Below are positions 24,830 through 37,247 of a stretch of DNA of 64,000 bases, in pieces. The notes beneath the pieces are model-generated. The model searched no databases. It was given only the letters and a program-made list of their open reading frames with translations, and had not been told where the DNA came from. How positions within the stretch are numbered: the first letter of the stretch is position 1; each line of letters opens with the position of its first letter. The position numbers and the translations under genes were made by a program. This stretch comes from Lepas anatifera (lineage: Eukaryota; Arthropoda; Thecostraca; Lepadidae): contig JAOTON010000967.1 of the NCBI GenBank assembly GCA_034440635.1, positions 630,501 to 694,500 on the forward strand, in the 5' to 3' direction.

Positions 24830-25639
24830 TTTAAAAAGGCTACAATTTTTACCATAGCTCACTTTAAAACTTCAGGCTTTTAACCTAAGGATGGTCCAAA
24901 ATTAAAGATAACCCTAGTACGGTATTAATATAATTACTTTTCTTAGTCCTAAAACCTGAGTAAAATTAATTTTTTCAGGGATTTGAATAGTTTGGGAGGG
25001 CGACATATAAGAGACAGAGGATTGAAACTACTGAGGGATTAGAACCGTCATTAGATGTTTTCAAAACATACCCTTTCCTGTCAGCCAAGTAGTTTAGGAT
25101 AATTAAGAGTTTTAATTTGTGTTCGACCCGCACCCGGAAATTAGGCAGATAGATAATCTTTATGAATAAAAATTGTCAGGCTTAGAACTTTTAAAGAAAA
25201 ATTATAGAATGAAATAATTAAAGCATATACGGATTTTTTTCATTTAAGTGCAACATATATTGTACATTTATTTTTATTAATCTGAAATTTATTGATAAAG
25301 AGATTCTTTAATCATTTCTTTCGGATACTCTTTTCCTCATTTTGATTTGTTTTTCCATGGACAATTGACAATCCGGAATTAAGTTGAGGGTTTTATAGGG
25401 GATATTTTTGTGGATGGCGAGTTTCTGGGAATATTAAATGGAACATAACAAGGTAGACTAAAAAACAAGAGTGAAATTAATTACTTACTCAAACATAAAA
25501 CTTTATTTACTTTTGAATTAAGTGATCGTTGTGGTCCAAGTTGTAATTTAAACTATTTTTCTGTACTATATGTAAATAAAAGTGTGATTTTTTCTGAATT
25601 TGATTTTGGATAAACACAGAAGTTCAAACTGGTGTTAAG
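24830..25639. other. AT-rich segment, possibly mitochondrial-derived
   Basis: Strongly AT-rich, with short hairpin motifs resembling mitochondrial tRNA anticodon arms (for example AGGCTTTTAACCT near 24,870 and TGTTTTCAAAACA near 25,055). A TTAA MITE separates it from the clear 12S rRNA insertion. It may be the upstream part of the same insertion, but I could not match it confidently to a mitochondrial gene. Confidence 0.3.
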
Positions 25640-26487
25640 TTAACACGCGCATTGACGGGGGTCTGAGCCACCTTCGCATTGACGGGGGCGGGTACCCGCC
25701 CCCTAAGATCTCGAGAACCACGGTAGGTAGCGAAAAACGGTAAACGGGGTTGGGCTGCCCATCCACTTCTCCATCGAAAACATTTGAACCTTTTTTTCAG
25801 GTCACATTTAAGGTCACGAGAGGTCAAAACATGCCCGTCATAGGGATAACATGTAAATTCAGTTTTTTTTTCGGTCATTTCATCTGAACAAGTAAAGATA
25901 GAGCAAAACGACTTGAACTATATGAATCCTCTTAGCAAGCCGAATCGAATGATATATAATTTGACCTTGCTAGGTCAAATCAAGGATTTGACCTGACCTG
26001 AGGTCAGGTCAGGGTCAAATTATATAAAATGCACATCATTAGAAACGCAAAGCCCAGGCAAGTGTAATGCAGCTAAAATAAATGCTCTATCACCATCTGT
26101 TACTGAGTTATTCCGTAAAAACCATTTTTCCCATGTATTTCCAATGGAGAGGTCATGCCTCGTACCTGACCTTAGGTCATTGATATCAAAAATACCGGAA
26201 CATATCTTAGAGAACTCGGTGGGGCCATTATGTGATATGAGTTTCAATCGGATAAGTTCACCCTGCTCCGACTTATGCTATCTTAAACTTTTTTTGAGGT
26301 CGGGTCACTTGATCTGTACTGGTGACCTGACCTGAGATGACCTAACCTTAAAATTTTCACAGAACTTGGAAAAATGATGAGGGGAAAGGTATGCCAAGTA
26401 CGGCGGCGCTACCCGCCGCCGTTTTTCTGCTATCTCCGAAAAACCCGATGGGGGCGGGTACCCGCCCCCCGTCAATGCGCTTGTTAA
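25640..26487 (+). mobile_element. TTAA MITE, CACGCGCATTGACGG family, copy 4
   Basis: 848 bp from TTAA (25,640-25,643) to TTAA (26,484-26,487), collinear with copy 1 at 5,718-6,565. It lies directly against the 12S rRNA-derived segment on its right. Confidence 0.9.
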
Positions 26488-27045
26488 GCTAGTGCCGGTA
26501 AGACAATTAAGAGAAGGTAAATAGCGTGCCAGCAACCGCGGTCATACGCTATTCTCAAGTTTAAAAACTTTTATAAAATAATTTTGAAAGCTTTTCCATT
26601 TAGAGTCGGTCCATTAATAGGGTAGAATCGCTTAAAGGATATCAACTACTGATCTTCACAATACAAGGGGACATAAATGACCAGGATTAGATACCCTGCT
26701 ATAGTCTTTAAACCTGTTTTAGATTAGTAACTTAAGGTAAAATTTATTGGATTTGGCGGCAAAATACCCTTTTAGAGGAACCTGCCCTATTAACGATGGT
26801 CCACGATTTTCCTACTTCCCTTAGAGATCAGTTTATATACCGCTGTTATCAGTTAGTTTCCTTAAAAATCTATTTACAATTCAATTCAAATGTACTTCAA
26901 GTAAAGGTGCAGCTTATATGAAAGGTAGAGGTGGGTTACAAATACTTGAATAATTACGGATAAGTAATTTAATTGAGCTTTGAAGGAGGATTTAATGGTA
27001 AAATTTATACATCAATTTGATTTGAGCAATATGTAATGCACAAAC
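26488..27045 (+). pseudogene. Nuclear copy of mitochondrial 12S rRNA (NUMT), partial
   Basis: The order of conserved small-subunit rRNA blocks is clear: GTGCCAGCAACCGCGGTCAT (helix 18 region, 26,526), GATTAGATACCC (790 loop, about 26,685), TTTAGAGGAACCTG (26,771), TATATACCGCTGTTATCAG (26,833), an AAGGTGCAGCTTATATGAAAG block (26,904) and a degraded decoding-site block, GCACAAACTGCCC, near 27,038. The sequence is AT-rich and arthropod/spiralian-like, but no phylum is certain. Surrounding transposons show it is nuclear. The 5' third of the rRNA is missing here, at the border of the TTAA MITE. Confidence 0.88.
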
Positions 27046-27051
27046 TGCCCT

Positions 27052-27463
27052 TTGTGCAGTGATACAGTATCTGGCCTAAACAGCAAAACCATCCACCTTT
27101 CAGTTAGGAAGGCTAAAGTTTCCGACAGAGGCTATGAAGAGCTCGGCTCGATACCAGGCCTCTCCCAATTTCTCATTCCTGAAAGCTGGATGGTAATAGA
27201 GCGCCTGAATCTCAAAGATTCTGACATGAAATGGCTCCGTTGAGAAGCTGGTGACTGGTATAGCTTCCCCTATTTCAAGGTATTCAGAACTTACTGTCGT
27301 GAGCGGTCCCACAGAACGTGGTGTGAAGCTGGTGGAAGATTTCGTGAGCCACCTAAACGGTCAAAATATGAAACAGGATCTTCTTTTATCAGTACCAGAG
27401 CTCTTAAATAGTTCGCAGGAGAATAGGGAGAAGCACCTGCCTCACGACGTTCTCCAGCGATAG
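27052..27463 (+). pseudogene. Frame-broken relic of an invertebrate repeat-associated protein
   Basis: Two adjacent + frames carry blocks that I associate with one protein family. Frame one (to 27,243) has a FLIPESWMVIERL-type block ending DMKWLR then stop. Frame two (from 27,251) has YSELTVVSGPTERGVKLVEDF, whose family pattern is VVND-AERGV-L, followed by a basic tail region. The two blocks appear in this order in many invertebrate hypothetical proteins. Here they are in different frames with a stop between, so this is a decayed copy. The family has no function that I can state. Confidence 0.45.
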
Positions 27464-27469
27464 TTACTA

Positions 27470-28165
27470 GAGAAAGGTTCTCATTCGGAAGGTTCTGTCG
27501 GGATTTAGAGTACTAGGGTGCTGAACCATTTAATTTCAGGTCTTTTGTGGAATAAAATGTATTTATATTGCGCTGCAAATACATCTGACAAGTAAATGCC
27601 TGCATGTTAAATCCCCCCTACCGCTCTCATACGCACGCACATGTCACGCTGTCTTTACTGGTAGGTTATGCACCCCTTTCATCCCAATTTAACAAGGGGA
27701 AACTGCAACGCCGAGCGGCCAATCGCGCCTAAAACATGAAATCTTTAACCGTTTTGAGGCGATCTTTTCCGCTGTCGTAGATGCTTGGAATGTGGCTCAT
27801 TGAAATCAGAATTGAATATATAATGGGAAAAAGTAGGTTCTAGTCTGAAAAATAAAACAAATATTTTTTAACGACCCTAGTCGCCCATGCTCCTCTTCGT
27901 CCAGCAGATTATTAAAGATTTCTGCGTGCTGGTTATCTTATAGCATCGGTGTGTTAGCTGATTTTTTAGTCTCAGCTCGCCAGAATGTCTTCGAATCTCA
28001 CGCCAGACATGATGCTGAAAATATGATATCTAGTCAATTTTTGTTTATTCTTCTCCACTGGTAAATAACAAACATTGCAAATTTTGTGACTCTGTCAGTA
28101 GCCTACGAGAAATGGCTTAGTTTTACAATACGAATCTTTGAAAAATATTCACTACACCAATATTT
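27470..28165. other. No gene recognised
   Basis: AT-rich sequence. The final four bases, ATTT, are the left target duplication of the next transposon. Confidence 0.4.
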
Positions 28166-31032
28166 GGGGCATTCCACGACAAATCGACAAATCGATGGGT
28201 TGAAATAACACCCTCATATCTCAGATTTCCTTAAAAATTTGTGACTAGGGTTCTCAGTGGCGCCGAAAACGACTGTGGTATTTTTTAGTCTCGTCCGGAT
28301 AATAGTTCCGGAGTTATAGCCTCGGGCAGTCCAGCATCGGACGCGTGCATCGGACTTCTCGCTCTTGAGTTTTTAGCCATTTAAATTAAAGGTATTCCTT
28401 CAAGAGGCTACATGAAAATAATTACAAAGGTCTGAAAAATACACATATATAAGTTTAATTGTATTAATTGCCACAAATATGTATAAAATCCAATTCCAAA
28501 CTTTTGCAAAGATAAGCATACATATTTCCTATGTTTTTATTGACTCCAAAACAACTTCATGTGAAAGAGCATTGCTTAAACTACAAATAACGCCAATAAA
28601 AAGAATGGAGACCACAGAGCAAAATCAGTACCAAGCACGGCAGGCCAAGCCCAACACCGTCGCCGGCCACTCAGCCAGCAGTCGGCACGCCGCATAGACG
28701 CGTCCGGTTGGAAGTGGGGTAACGGGGAGGGGATAACTGAGCAAGACTGCGCTTCGGTGACATTGCGAATGAACTAGATGTGGTGTGTAGGCTACTATTG
28801 CTAACAGGAAAAATTGAGCCGTTCCGAAAAAGAACTGAACGCATTACCGGAACATTCGGAACAATTCCGAGACTCTGGTGCATTTGCTGGAAAATTAGTC
28901 GGAGGATAATGCGTCAGAAGCCGATTATTACTGTTGTCTTAGGTTTGTTTTAGACAGTTTTCTTTTTCTACCCATACCCTAAGAAGGTTTCATGTATCTC
29001 ACTTCAATTTATATTAGAATGCACACGTCACAAACAAAAAGTCACTAGCGTCCACGCCGACAATTGCTTTTCGAACATATAAAAGTTAAGATATGCTGTT
29101 TTATTTAAGATCTCACCCACGGATTGGAAGAACGACTCCATCACACGGTGCCATTGAACTTCACATATTCAATTCGAAATTTGAACCTTTTGTCCCTCAT
29201 CATTCGAGAGCTCATGGACAATAACGGTTTTTGAATTAACCGGTACGAACTTGTGAATCTTCAATGTTCCTTTTCTCGGCACTGCCTTATCGAAGCGTTT
29301 TCTGAGCTCAGCAGCTAATTTGAGTAGGTACTTTTTGTTGAAGCATTTTCGGTAGAGATCGAGGCAAGTAATGGAACACTGCTTTCCGTGTTCCCTTCCA
29401 TGCATGGTTGCTGAGATTGAAAGGGGATGGGTGCCCCCTGCCAGTAAAGGTGGCCCGGGGCCTCATACCAGCGCGTGTTAAAAAGCACACTGGAGGGGAG
29501 CCTTGGAGCCCCCACCTGCTTTTTTCGAGGTGGCCGGAGAACCCTTCCTGGGAAAAAAACTCGATTTAGCTACTTCTGAAAATATTAAATGGCACGTCGA
29601 TTGGTCAAATAACCTTGAAAATCTGCCCTAATTTTGTAATTAAAGGCTTTCAAAGTCAAACCCTTTTTTGAGATCGTTGCAATCGCGCGGTTGCACCAGT
29701 TCGTGTGCTTCAAAGACCAGCTAGGAACGTTATAGGGCCATATAAAACGATATTATATGTCAAGTTCACCCGTCATAAAGGTCAAGGTCACAGTTCAAGG
29801 CCATACCAGCATTCTCAAAGTCATTGGTCCGGTACTTCCGGTCGCATGGCGTTACCCAGTATGACGTATATTATGCTACGTCATAGTTAAGATAACTCAA
29901 TGTAAAGGTCAAGGTCACAGGTCAAAGTAAAATGTCACGGGTAAAGGTCAATCTTCATTTCCCGTCATTCATTTCCCGTAAAGGTCAATCTTCATTTGCT
30001 ATGGTGCTAGTCATGGTGTGATTAAAGAGAATTGTCATATTGTGACGTCATAGGTCAATGACCTTGAATGACCTTAACCCAAAAATTAAGTTTACATTTT
30101 TGGGACGTTCTCACTATGACCTTGGTCTGTTTTCAGTGCATTCTGGACTTCCTTGCGCTTAATCACGGTATTTCCGGATGAATACCCAGCACGGCTAATA
30201 CTTAACCTGTATGGCCTCTTTTGAAGTCGACGATACTGACCTAGGTCAATTAAGATCGGTCATAATATAGATTTCAATGGCTCCCACCCAGCCCCCAACT
30301 GGAGTTTTTCTAAGCCTCCTAGTTTCCGACAGCTCAGGGGGCCTACCAGTCCCCCCCTCCAGTGCGCGTAAGTGTCGGACGCCTCTCCAGTGCGGGTGTT
30401 AAGGAATGGGACATTGATTACAATTTATTGTTTTAAATACATCCTTACCGTCATGTCCTACCTATTCCATCATTGACACCTTTTCCGTGACCAGAGACGT
30501 TTGATAGTTGCAGCGACGGCTGGCCGCGCTGGCGCACGAACCTCACAAAAGTGGGAATCGGGATGTTTGGGAGCTCAGATCTCGCTTTCTGTTCAAGTCT
30601 CCATTCTTTTTATTACTGAATATTATAGAGAAAAGTATAAAGAATAATATGAGCCTCAAAAAGTTTAAAAATAAGTCATAGGAAAATAGGTTTTATAGTT
30701 TTTGAAAAGTTAAAGAATGTATAATATATTGGAAATTTAATTTTTTAAATTAAATTTTTCATGAGCCAGAATTTTTAACTCGTCCTTAAGATACCTAGAT
30801 CAAGTTTGTATGGCATTTGTAGAAGAATACAGGTAAAATTTCGTCTTTAAAAACGACATGCAAGTGGGTATGGTCAAAATGTCTGAGGTTATAATTTTCA
30901 AACCGTAAGTCAGGGATGAAAATGAATACGAAAATCGTCATCAGCTCCATCAATAGCCCCCCTGTCAAAAAATAAACCGAAATCTGCGACATGAGCGTGT
31001 TATCGACTTGTCGATTTGTCGTGGAATGTCCC
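28166..31032. mobile_element. GGGGCATTCCA-family DNA transposon, copy 2
   Basis: Ends are GGGGCATTCCACGACAAATC and the complement of GGGACATTCCACGACAAATC, flanked by ATTT on both sides (28,162-28,165 and 31,033-31,036). The TIR sequence and 4-bp duplication match the element at 4,640-8,349. Subterminal parts are only loosely mirrored here. No intact transposase frame is visible. A TTAA element is nested at 29,478-30,402. Confidence 0.8.
29478..30402. mobile_element. TTAA element, CAGTG-type end, nested copy
   Basis: Bounded by TTAA at 29,478 and 30,399, with degenerate inverted ends (AGCACACTGGAGGGG and CCTCTCCAGTGCGGGTG). The interior is rich in AGGTCA/TGACCT words and GACGTCAT, as in the copy at 51,258-52,222. 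No coding frame. Confidence 0.7.
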
Positions 31033-31327
31033 ATTTACTGGCCACCCATCCCTCTTCAGGAGGGTTAACAATCAGTGTAGAGTAGTGTTTTCGAGATGTT
31101 GCTTCTTTGAAACGGTCGTGGAAGTTGTAACTCTTAAAAAGTGTTTGATCATTTCTAATCAGAAAATCAAAATTGTAAAAAAATAATTTTGGGATTTGCT
31201 TGGAACAATTTTAAAACATCATTAAACTTCAAATTAATCAAAATTGTGCAAACTCCATAGACTATGTAATTGTGGGTTTCCAAATAATTGTCCAGACCAT
31301 GCCAGAGTTAAAACAAGCTTTCTTAGG

Positions 31328-33212
31328 TAGGGGAAAGTGGGGGGTCACAGACACCGTAACGATGGTGTGAGTTTTCGATGACTTAATGAGCTTGGTTCAT
31401 TCCCATTTTTGCTGTAGATATACTTCAAACATTTATCTACCACTGTGCAAGCAGCTGGTGTCTGTAATTGTCCTATTACAATTTGCGTTAAAGTTTAGAA
31501 AAAAGTAGCAAAAGTACATTTCACCCCACCTAGTGGGGTAACATGGTCACCCCATGGGGAAAGATGGACAAGATGAACAGAGTGATCGAACCAGGCCTTA
31601 AAGATTTAAATCTGCATCCACCCAATAGGCGACTGTCGTCCGACGCGGGGAAGGAGACATTTTTTTACCTTTTCCGTCAAAGGGTCAAAGGGGGTCATGC
31701 CTTTTCTGATTTTTCATGGTGGAGGATTAAGGTATCATGGGCTGTCGTGGAACTGTGCGTAGGTTGATCTAAGATCACCGATCAGAGGGAGCGGCACCGT
31801 GCCGGGGGGCGCCATCCGGACCAGGGGGTGGGTGCGCACCCGGGGGGAGGCAGTGGGCCCAAACCCCCAAAACGCTTTAGCTCCAAAGTGCCGGCTCCAT
31901 CTATGTGGGGCGCCGAAGGCGTCCACCGAGGGGAAGGATGAGCCTTCACCTGACTTTTAGAGTCAGTGCTACGCTGAATTCCGACCCTGCACCCAACATG
32001 CCGCCCCTACACTGACTTTGCTGCCCCCTGCACCCAACACGCCGCCCCCTAAAACAATTTTCTCTCATCCCCCAGGATGCGAAAATTGGCCGCCAAAACG
32101 CTTTAGCTCCAAAGTGCCGGCTCCATCTATGTGGGGCGCCGAAGGCGCCCACCGAGGGGAAGGATGAGCCTTCACCTGACTTTTAGAGTCAGTGCTACGC
32201 TGAATTCCGACCCTGCACCCAACATGCCGCCCCTACACTGACTTTGCTGCCCCTGCACCCAACACGCCGCCCCCTAAAACAATTTTCTCTCATCCCCCAG
32301 GATTCGAAAATTGGCCGCCATTTGGGTGAGCAAGTGTGCCCCCCAGGCAAAATCCCGCCCCCTCCACCGGCCTGCTGACCCCTCTCGTGACCCTCCCCCA
32401 AATAAAATCCTGGGTTCGCGCCTGCCAGAGGGTGACATTTTTGGAACGCAAAACCTATCAAGTGGGCGGCAAATCCTCTCGCAGGGCTAAGAGCGCTCCT
32501 CGCTCGCTCCTGAGGGGAGGAGTTGGAAGCGACACTTTAGGGGCCATCAATCTCTCAGGGGGGCACCGTGACCATTTCAGGGGGCGCTGAGGGTCGAGGG
32601 GTACACCTGCCCCTGGATGACCCCCAAATTTAATGGTATGTTCTCCAGTATTTCGGGCTCTGTGTCCCCAACCCCCCCCACCATCAGCCAAAACCACCTC
32701 CGCTCAGGTGTATCGCTGGACCCCAAATCCCTTGATAAACTTGTTTATTTAAGCTTATATCATATAAAATTAAATATACTCTTGTGTGAGATAACATGGA
32801 TATCATGACCATCTTGCCCCACACGTGGTGTCCGTCTTACCCGATTTTGCTCTTCCTAAACAAACTTGGACATGAATTGGATATCATTGCGATTACACAG
32901 TCAGCGACTGCGGTGAACAAAATGCAGCATCTTGAACAACCATATTACGTAATACCAATAATGTATCTATAGACACATCCATGCAATGATCTCAAGAATT
33001 CGATTGTGAAAATAACACATGAGTTGCAGTTTTTACTTTTATGAAAATTGTATAAAACCTAGAGAGCTTACCGGACCCAACGTTGTTCTGCGACCGACGC
33101 GCGCTAAAAGGAAGCGTATTACACGCTTTTCCCGGTCGTGGCGCAGTCAGTTCGTCCCAAACAGGGGGTGTCCATCTTACCCACGGTGTCCATGACCCCC
33201 CACTTTCCCCTA
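31328..33212. mobile_element. TA-flanked TIR element
   Basis: Ends are TAGGGGAAAGTGGGGGGTCA and the inverted TGACCCCCCACTTTCCCCTA, giving a 1.9-kb element whose outermost TA fits a Tc1/mariner-type target. The ACACCGT that follows is also mirrored. The interior has further GGGG-TAACATGG and AAGATGGACA words near 31,530-31,570 and their complements near 32,810-32,830. The middle is occupied by unrelated repeats, including a 227-bp duplication. No transposase frame is visible. Confidence 0.75.
31865..32325. repeat. 227-bp tandem duplication
   Basis: The block beginning AAACGCTTTAGCTCC and ending GCGAAAATTGGCCGCC occurs at 31,869 and again about 227 bp later, with few differences. It lies inside the TA-flanked element, next to sequence resembling the CATAGGCGGATCC-type TIR element. 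Confidence 0.85.
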
Positions 33213-33592
33213 CCTGTGCTGAAAACTATGCAAAGATAGGCGTCGTTTGAGTAGATATTTTAAAAAGTTTTCATTTTAATATTTAGGCAAAACACTCAAC
33301 AGCCAACTTAACCCTAGCATCACAGCACTACTAAGCGCAACGATCCAGATCACAAAAAGTGGTAGCTACTTCGAGGCAAACAAGATCAACTCCGTCCAAT
33401 CCAGTACAGCCTACCATAGGGGCACAATATGCATATTAAGGACAATAAGCATGTAGTAAAAATGACCCAGTTTTGATTTCTTGACAATTAGTTTTGTTTT
33501 TTTATTGTGTCACAATAGATTCATACTATTAACCCGGCACAATCCGGGGCTCTTCGTACACACCACCGCCTAGAGGGATGGGTCGGATTGCG

Positions 33593-33960
33593 TCCCCCAA
33601 CGATCTCGGGAACCAGAAGTGAAACGAAAATAGAACAATTCTGAATGTGCCTTACCGTCTTCTACTCTGGGGCCGAGTTTGAAGCATATCTGTCGACCGG
33701 TGACGTCACAGAGGGGTAAAATGAGTCAAACTTAGACCAATTTAAAAAATCACTTATATCTTGGGAACCATGAGGCCTAGCACAAAACAAAACAAACTAA
33801 TGTGCTGGTCTTGACCAGAGGATTGGTATGATATACAGAAACAATTTTGGGTTATATTATGACCTTAACGATAGGTCAAATTCAAATAATGGTCTTTAAA
33901 GGTTAATTTAAATAATTGGGTCATGCTCGTTACTATGATACCAAGTTTAAGACTGTATCA
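33593..33960. repeat. Dispersed repeat shared with 57,180-57,620
   Basis: Shares GATCTCGGGAACCAGA, GAGTTTGAA, GTCACAGAGGG and GGGTCATGCTCGT in the same order and spacing with the segment at 57,180. Ends were not defined. It contains AGGTCA words like the TTAA elements but shows no TTAA-bounded TIR. Confidence 0.7.
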
Positions 33961-34664
33961 TGTCTTGTTCAAAAGTTATATACCCAAAACAAATTAAAAG
34001 ACTGCTACATTTGCTGACCTTTGGTGACCGTGGTATTGACCTCATCCCAAAATGGATGACAGCCAGGGGCGCAGCCAGAGCTTTCGTACGGGGGGGGCAC
34101 ACCAACTTTGAGAGGCACCCCGGGGAAAAAAGGGCACTTTTTAACGTAACCTAAATAACTTACTATATCTTTGTTTATATCATTTTTTGGGCATCTTTGG
34201 TTCAATAAAAATGCAAATAAGTCATTGACGGAGAAGAAAACTATTAAAACCGAAAAAAGGAAAAAATATCACCAAAATGTCATGGAAGTAGCCAAAACAT
34301 GATTTTTTGATAGATTTAAGGACAGCCAACTCATGCAAGTACTTAACCTCAGAGAAATCAGCGGAGCATGTGATATCTGTTACAATGTGCAGGTTAAGGC
34401 ATATTGGAGTCGAAAATTCTTTTGTTATGCCCACTCACTCAAAAACACTTTTGAGATTGTTTTGATATTGATCTAAACATAAACCCTCCCACGGCATCGT
34501 AGGCCACCAGAAAACAACATTGTTATCTCTGAAACACCGCTTAAATCGGTGATTCATCTAGCACACCGATGTGAGACTCGCCTTTGTCTCCGAGATAGCA
34601 TTTTCAAAGCTTACATGATCTCGTAGATCACCGAGCGTGCATTGAGCACTTTCTCTGATCTACG
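33961..34664. other. No gene; possible TIR-element end
   Basis: CAGGGGCGCAGCCAGAGC at 34,071 resembles the start of hAT-type non-autonomous elements but has no visible partner end. No coding exon recognised. Confidence 0.35.
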
Positions 34665-34740
34665 AAAAGGAATAGCAGGGATTTGAACTCAGACACTCAG
34701 ATCTGATAGCCCTGCCATCTATCGCCAGAATCGAAACTTC
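34665..34740 (-). mobile_element. tRNA-like SINE head or tRNA pseudogene
   Basis: Minus-strand sequence has a B box (GAGTTCAAATCCC, 34,678-34,690) and an A-box-like TGGCGATAGATGG about 25 bp upstream in transcription sense. No convincing tRNA cloverleaf or anticodon could be drawn, so a SINE head is more likely than a functional tRNA. Confidence 0.5.
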
Positions 34741-36897
34741 CCTTGCATACGATAAGCGCCTTTGGCAGCGGTATGGTCAGGCGACGCCGCGCGTGCTGTG
34801 CCGTGCGCGCGCGGATGAATACCTATTATTTTTTTGCGCCAATACGATCCAGTGAGTAAAGCTTCTTTGTGGAGTGTGGGTGGCTTACCTAAGTCTGTGC
34901 TAATATTTGCTCCAATTGTGGTGGGAGGGTTTGTGCTATTTAAGGTGGTGTTGTAAGGTGCTGTTGCAGGGCCTGCTTCCTTGATCCATATGAGGGAAAT
35001 AGGAGATCAAGCCTTCAGCGTCTGTCTCGGGGCTGGGGAGAGGGATCATCCGCACCGTATCAAAAATCAGTAACAGGTGTACCGCGTTGTTGGCTTACCC
35101 AATTGAGCCAAGGTAGAGTAAGAATTCCACATTTATATGCAGGAAATTGAGCTTGAAAAATATTGCCTTGCGGACAAAAAGTGTACCTAATGCCTGGTCT
35201 AAGCTGACCAATACTCTCATTGCTCGGCAGATCATTTAGCTCGACATCAAGCTGGAGTCGGATCGCCCGAGGACAGTAAGTACATATCTACCTACCTATG
35301 CATCCTGGGATAGGGGTGGCGTCGGCGTGGAAACTTGCAGAATATTTGCGGTACTAAGGGATATTTTGAAGTGGTCCCTTTCCAGTCAACGCTATGGGGT
35401 TAATGGTTAAGAATTTGAATATTGAGACGCGTCCCCTGCCCCTTGTTGCTACGCCCGTGGGGTAGATGGGCGGTGGGATGGATGGGTGAAAAGCGACATT
35501 TCAGGGGCGCTTCAATCTTTCAGGGGGCACCAAAGGTCGAACGGGGAGCACGTGTCCACATTTACCTCTGGATCCGCCTATGGTTCAGTACTGTGTGTTA
35601 GAGCGAGAGGCGGCCTCGAGCCCTGCGCGGGGCCCCACTGTCGCCGAACGGCTGCCGCCACCCATTACGGCCAGAGCATGTGCGCTATAAAGTAGTGCAT
35701 GCGTACGTTCATTAAGTGCTTTCACTGGCGGACACAGGAGTGCCGTTTGGGGGGGGGGTGGCAGCCCAGGAAAGTCGTGAAAACATTATTTTTCAACAAA
35801 ATGGCTAGAATGGGTGCTTTTAACCCTATTAGTGTAGGGGGCTCCAGAGGCCCCCCGGACGGTTTTTCTGGTGGCGTGGCTAAACCTGAATAGGTAGGTA
35901 TCGCTCTCGTACTTTGTGACTTTTCCTAACTATCGATTTGGCATCAAGCAAAACTTAAAAGAAAGTTCTAAGTGGTCCATGGGCGACTCCAGGGACATGT
36001 TAACCCATACGCGTCGGAAAAGGGAGGGGGTCAGGGGGCCTGGCCCCCACTTTTTGGCCAAACATTTCCTGATCTAAGTGAAAATGAGAGAAAGCCGGAC
36101 ATTCTTATATCCAGCCGCTGCGGAAGGCAACGAGGAGCCCAAATTCGAACAGTTTTTGGTCCTGATGTTGAAAGTTTTTTGTCAGTATCAGGTTGAACTT
36201 TGGCTGCCCCCCCACTTTTTTGCCGGTGGCGACACTTATGTGTTAACCGGCTATGAGAAGAACTGGCTCAACTGCGTCTTGCTCTATTTCTGGAACAAAA
36301 TCACTTGTTTTTTTAGCGCAATGCAATGATTGCTTCGTTACTTTATCAATGTGCTCATATCCGTGCCTACTTTGTGGTTTTGTGTTGCAAGGGCGGCTCC
36401 AGGGATATATAATTTGGGGCATTACATATCATTGTATAATGCTCTTTGATCAGAAGTAATTTTTTTAGCAAAGCGAAAGCTCTTGATATATGGTTGTAGA
36501 TAGATTTTTGTGCTTAGTTTCGTTTTTGGGATCAGTGGCGGTGGCTGAGCGAGGTTTGGGTGGGGCAGTTGGCACGATAATGACTCGTAACCGCATTATT
36601 CTGTTGAAATGCTTGACTGAGGTACAGAAATAATAAAGATGTATGATGGATTTTGTATACTATATTACATTTACATGGATGCAAATCTACAGTTGCCACC
36701 AAGGGCGGATCCAGGAGAAAAACTGGGGGGGATAATTTTCATATTTTACGAGACATGTACATCGATAGGGTGATTTCAATCGAACATTGGATATACCTAT
36801 GGGTGCCCAATGCCTAATGGGTGGATTGTCCTGTGATAGAGTCCCATGAGTGCCCTGTGGTGGATTGTCGGTAATGGAAGCGAGTACCTCCAGACCT
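34741..36897. other. No gene; scattered TIR-element fragments
   Basis: Fragments of the CATAGGCGGATCC-type element occur at about 35,490-35,583 (GCGACATTTCAGGGG ... CTGGATCCGCCTATGG). Isolated GGGCGACTCCAGGG, GGGCGGCTCCAGGG and GGGCGGATCCAGGA starts lie near 35,981, 36,392 and 36,703. No partner ends or coding exons are clear. Confidence 0.4.
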
Positions 36898-37223
36898 GGG
36901 GCTGTATTCTCACCTCCATCGGTCGTAAGAATTGTGCAGGTGCGCAAATTTGCGGTTCTGAGCTCTGCCGTAACCACGCATGCGTGGGATGCGGACGGGG
37001 TCGGTATTTTCAGCTCTGGGCGTACACAAAAACTATATTTTTATCTTTGGCGTACGGCAGAAATTGTCAGCCTCCTGTGCAAGGCCTGCGTATGACTTAG
37101 GCAAACCATTGTCACGCACGGAAGGAGATGAGAATACCAAATTTGCGTACGTGAGTTATTTCTACGCAGTAGTTCGTACCTACGTAAGGGCTGAGAATAC
37201 GCCGGCGCTGAGAATACGGCCCC
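36898..37223. mobile_element. TIR MITE with GGGGCYGTATTCTCA ends
   Basis: The left end GGGGCTGTATTCTCA and the right end TGAGAATACGGCCCC are inverted, 326 bp apart. Inner CGCAAATTTG words are also mirrored. The terminus resembles PIF/Harbinger-type MITEs. The duplication is too short to be sure. Confidence 0.55.
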
Positions 37224-37247
37224 TCTCAGCTCTTGCGTGAGCAACCT

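Noticed and set aside
34665..34740. Functional tRNA gene
   Set aside because: Only the internal promoter boxes are tRNA-like; acceptor and anticodon stems do not form convincingly.
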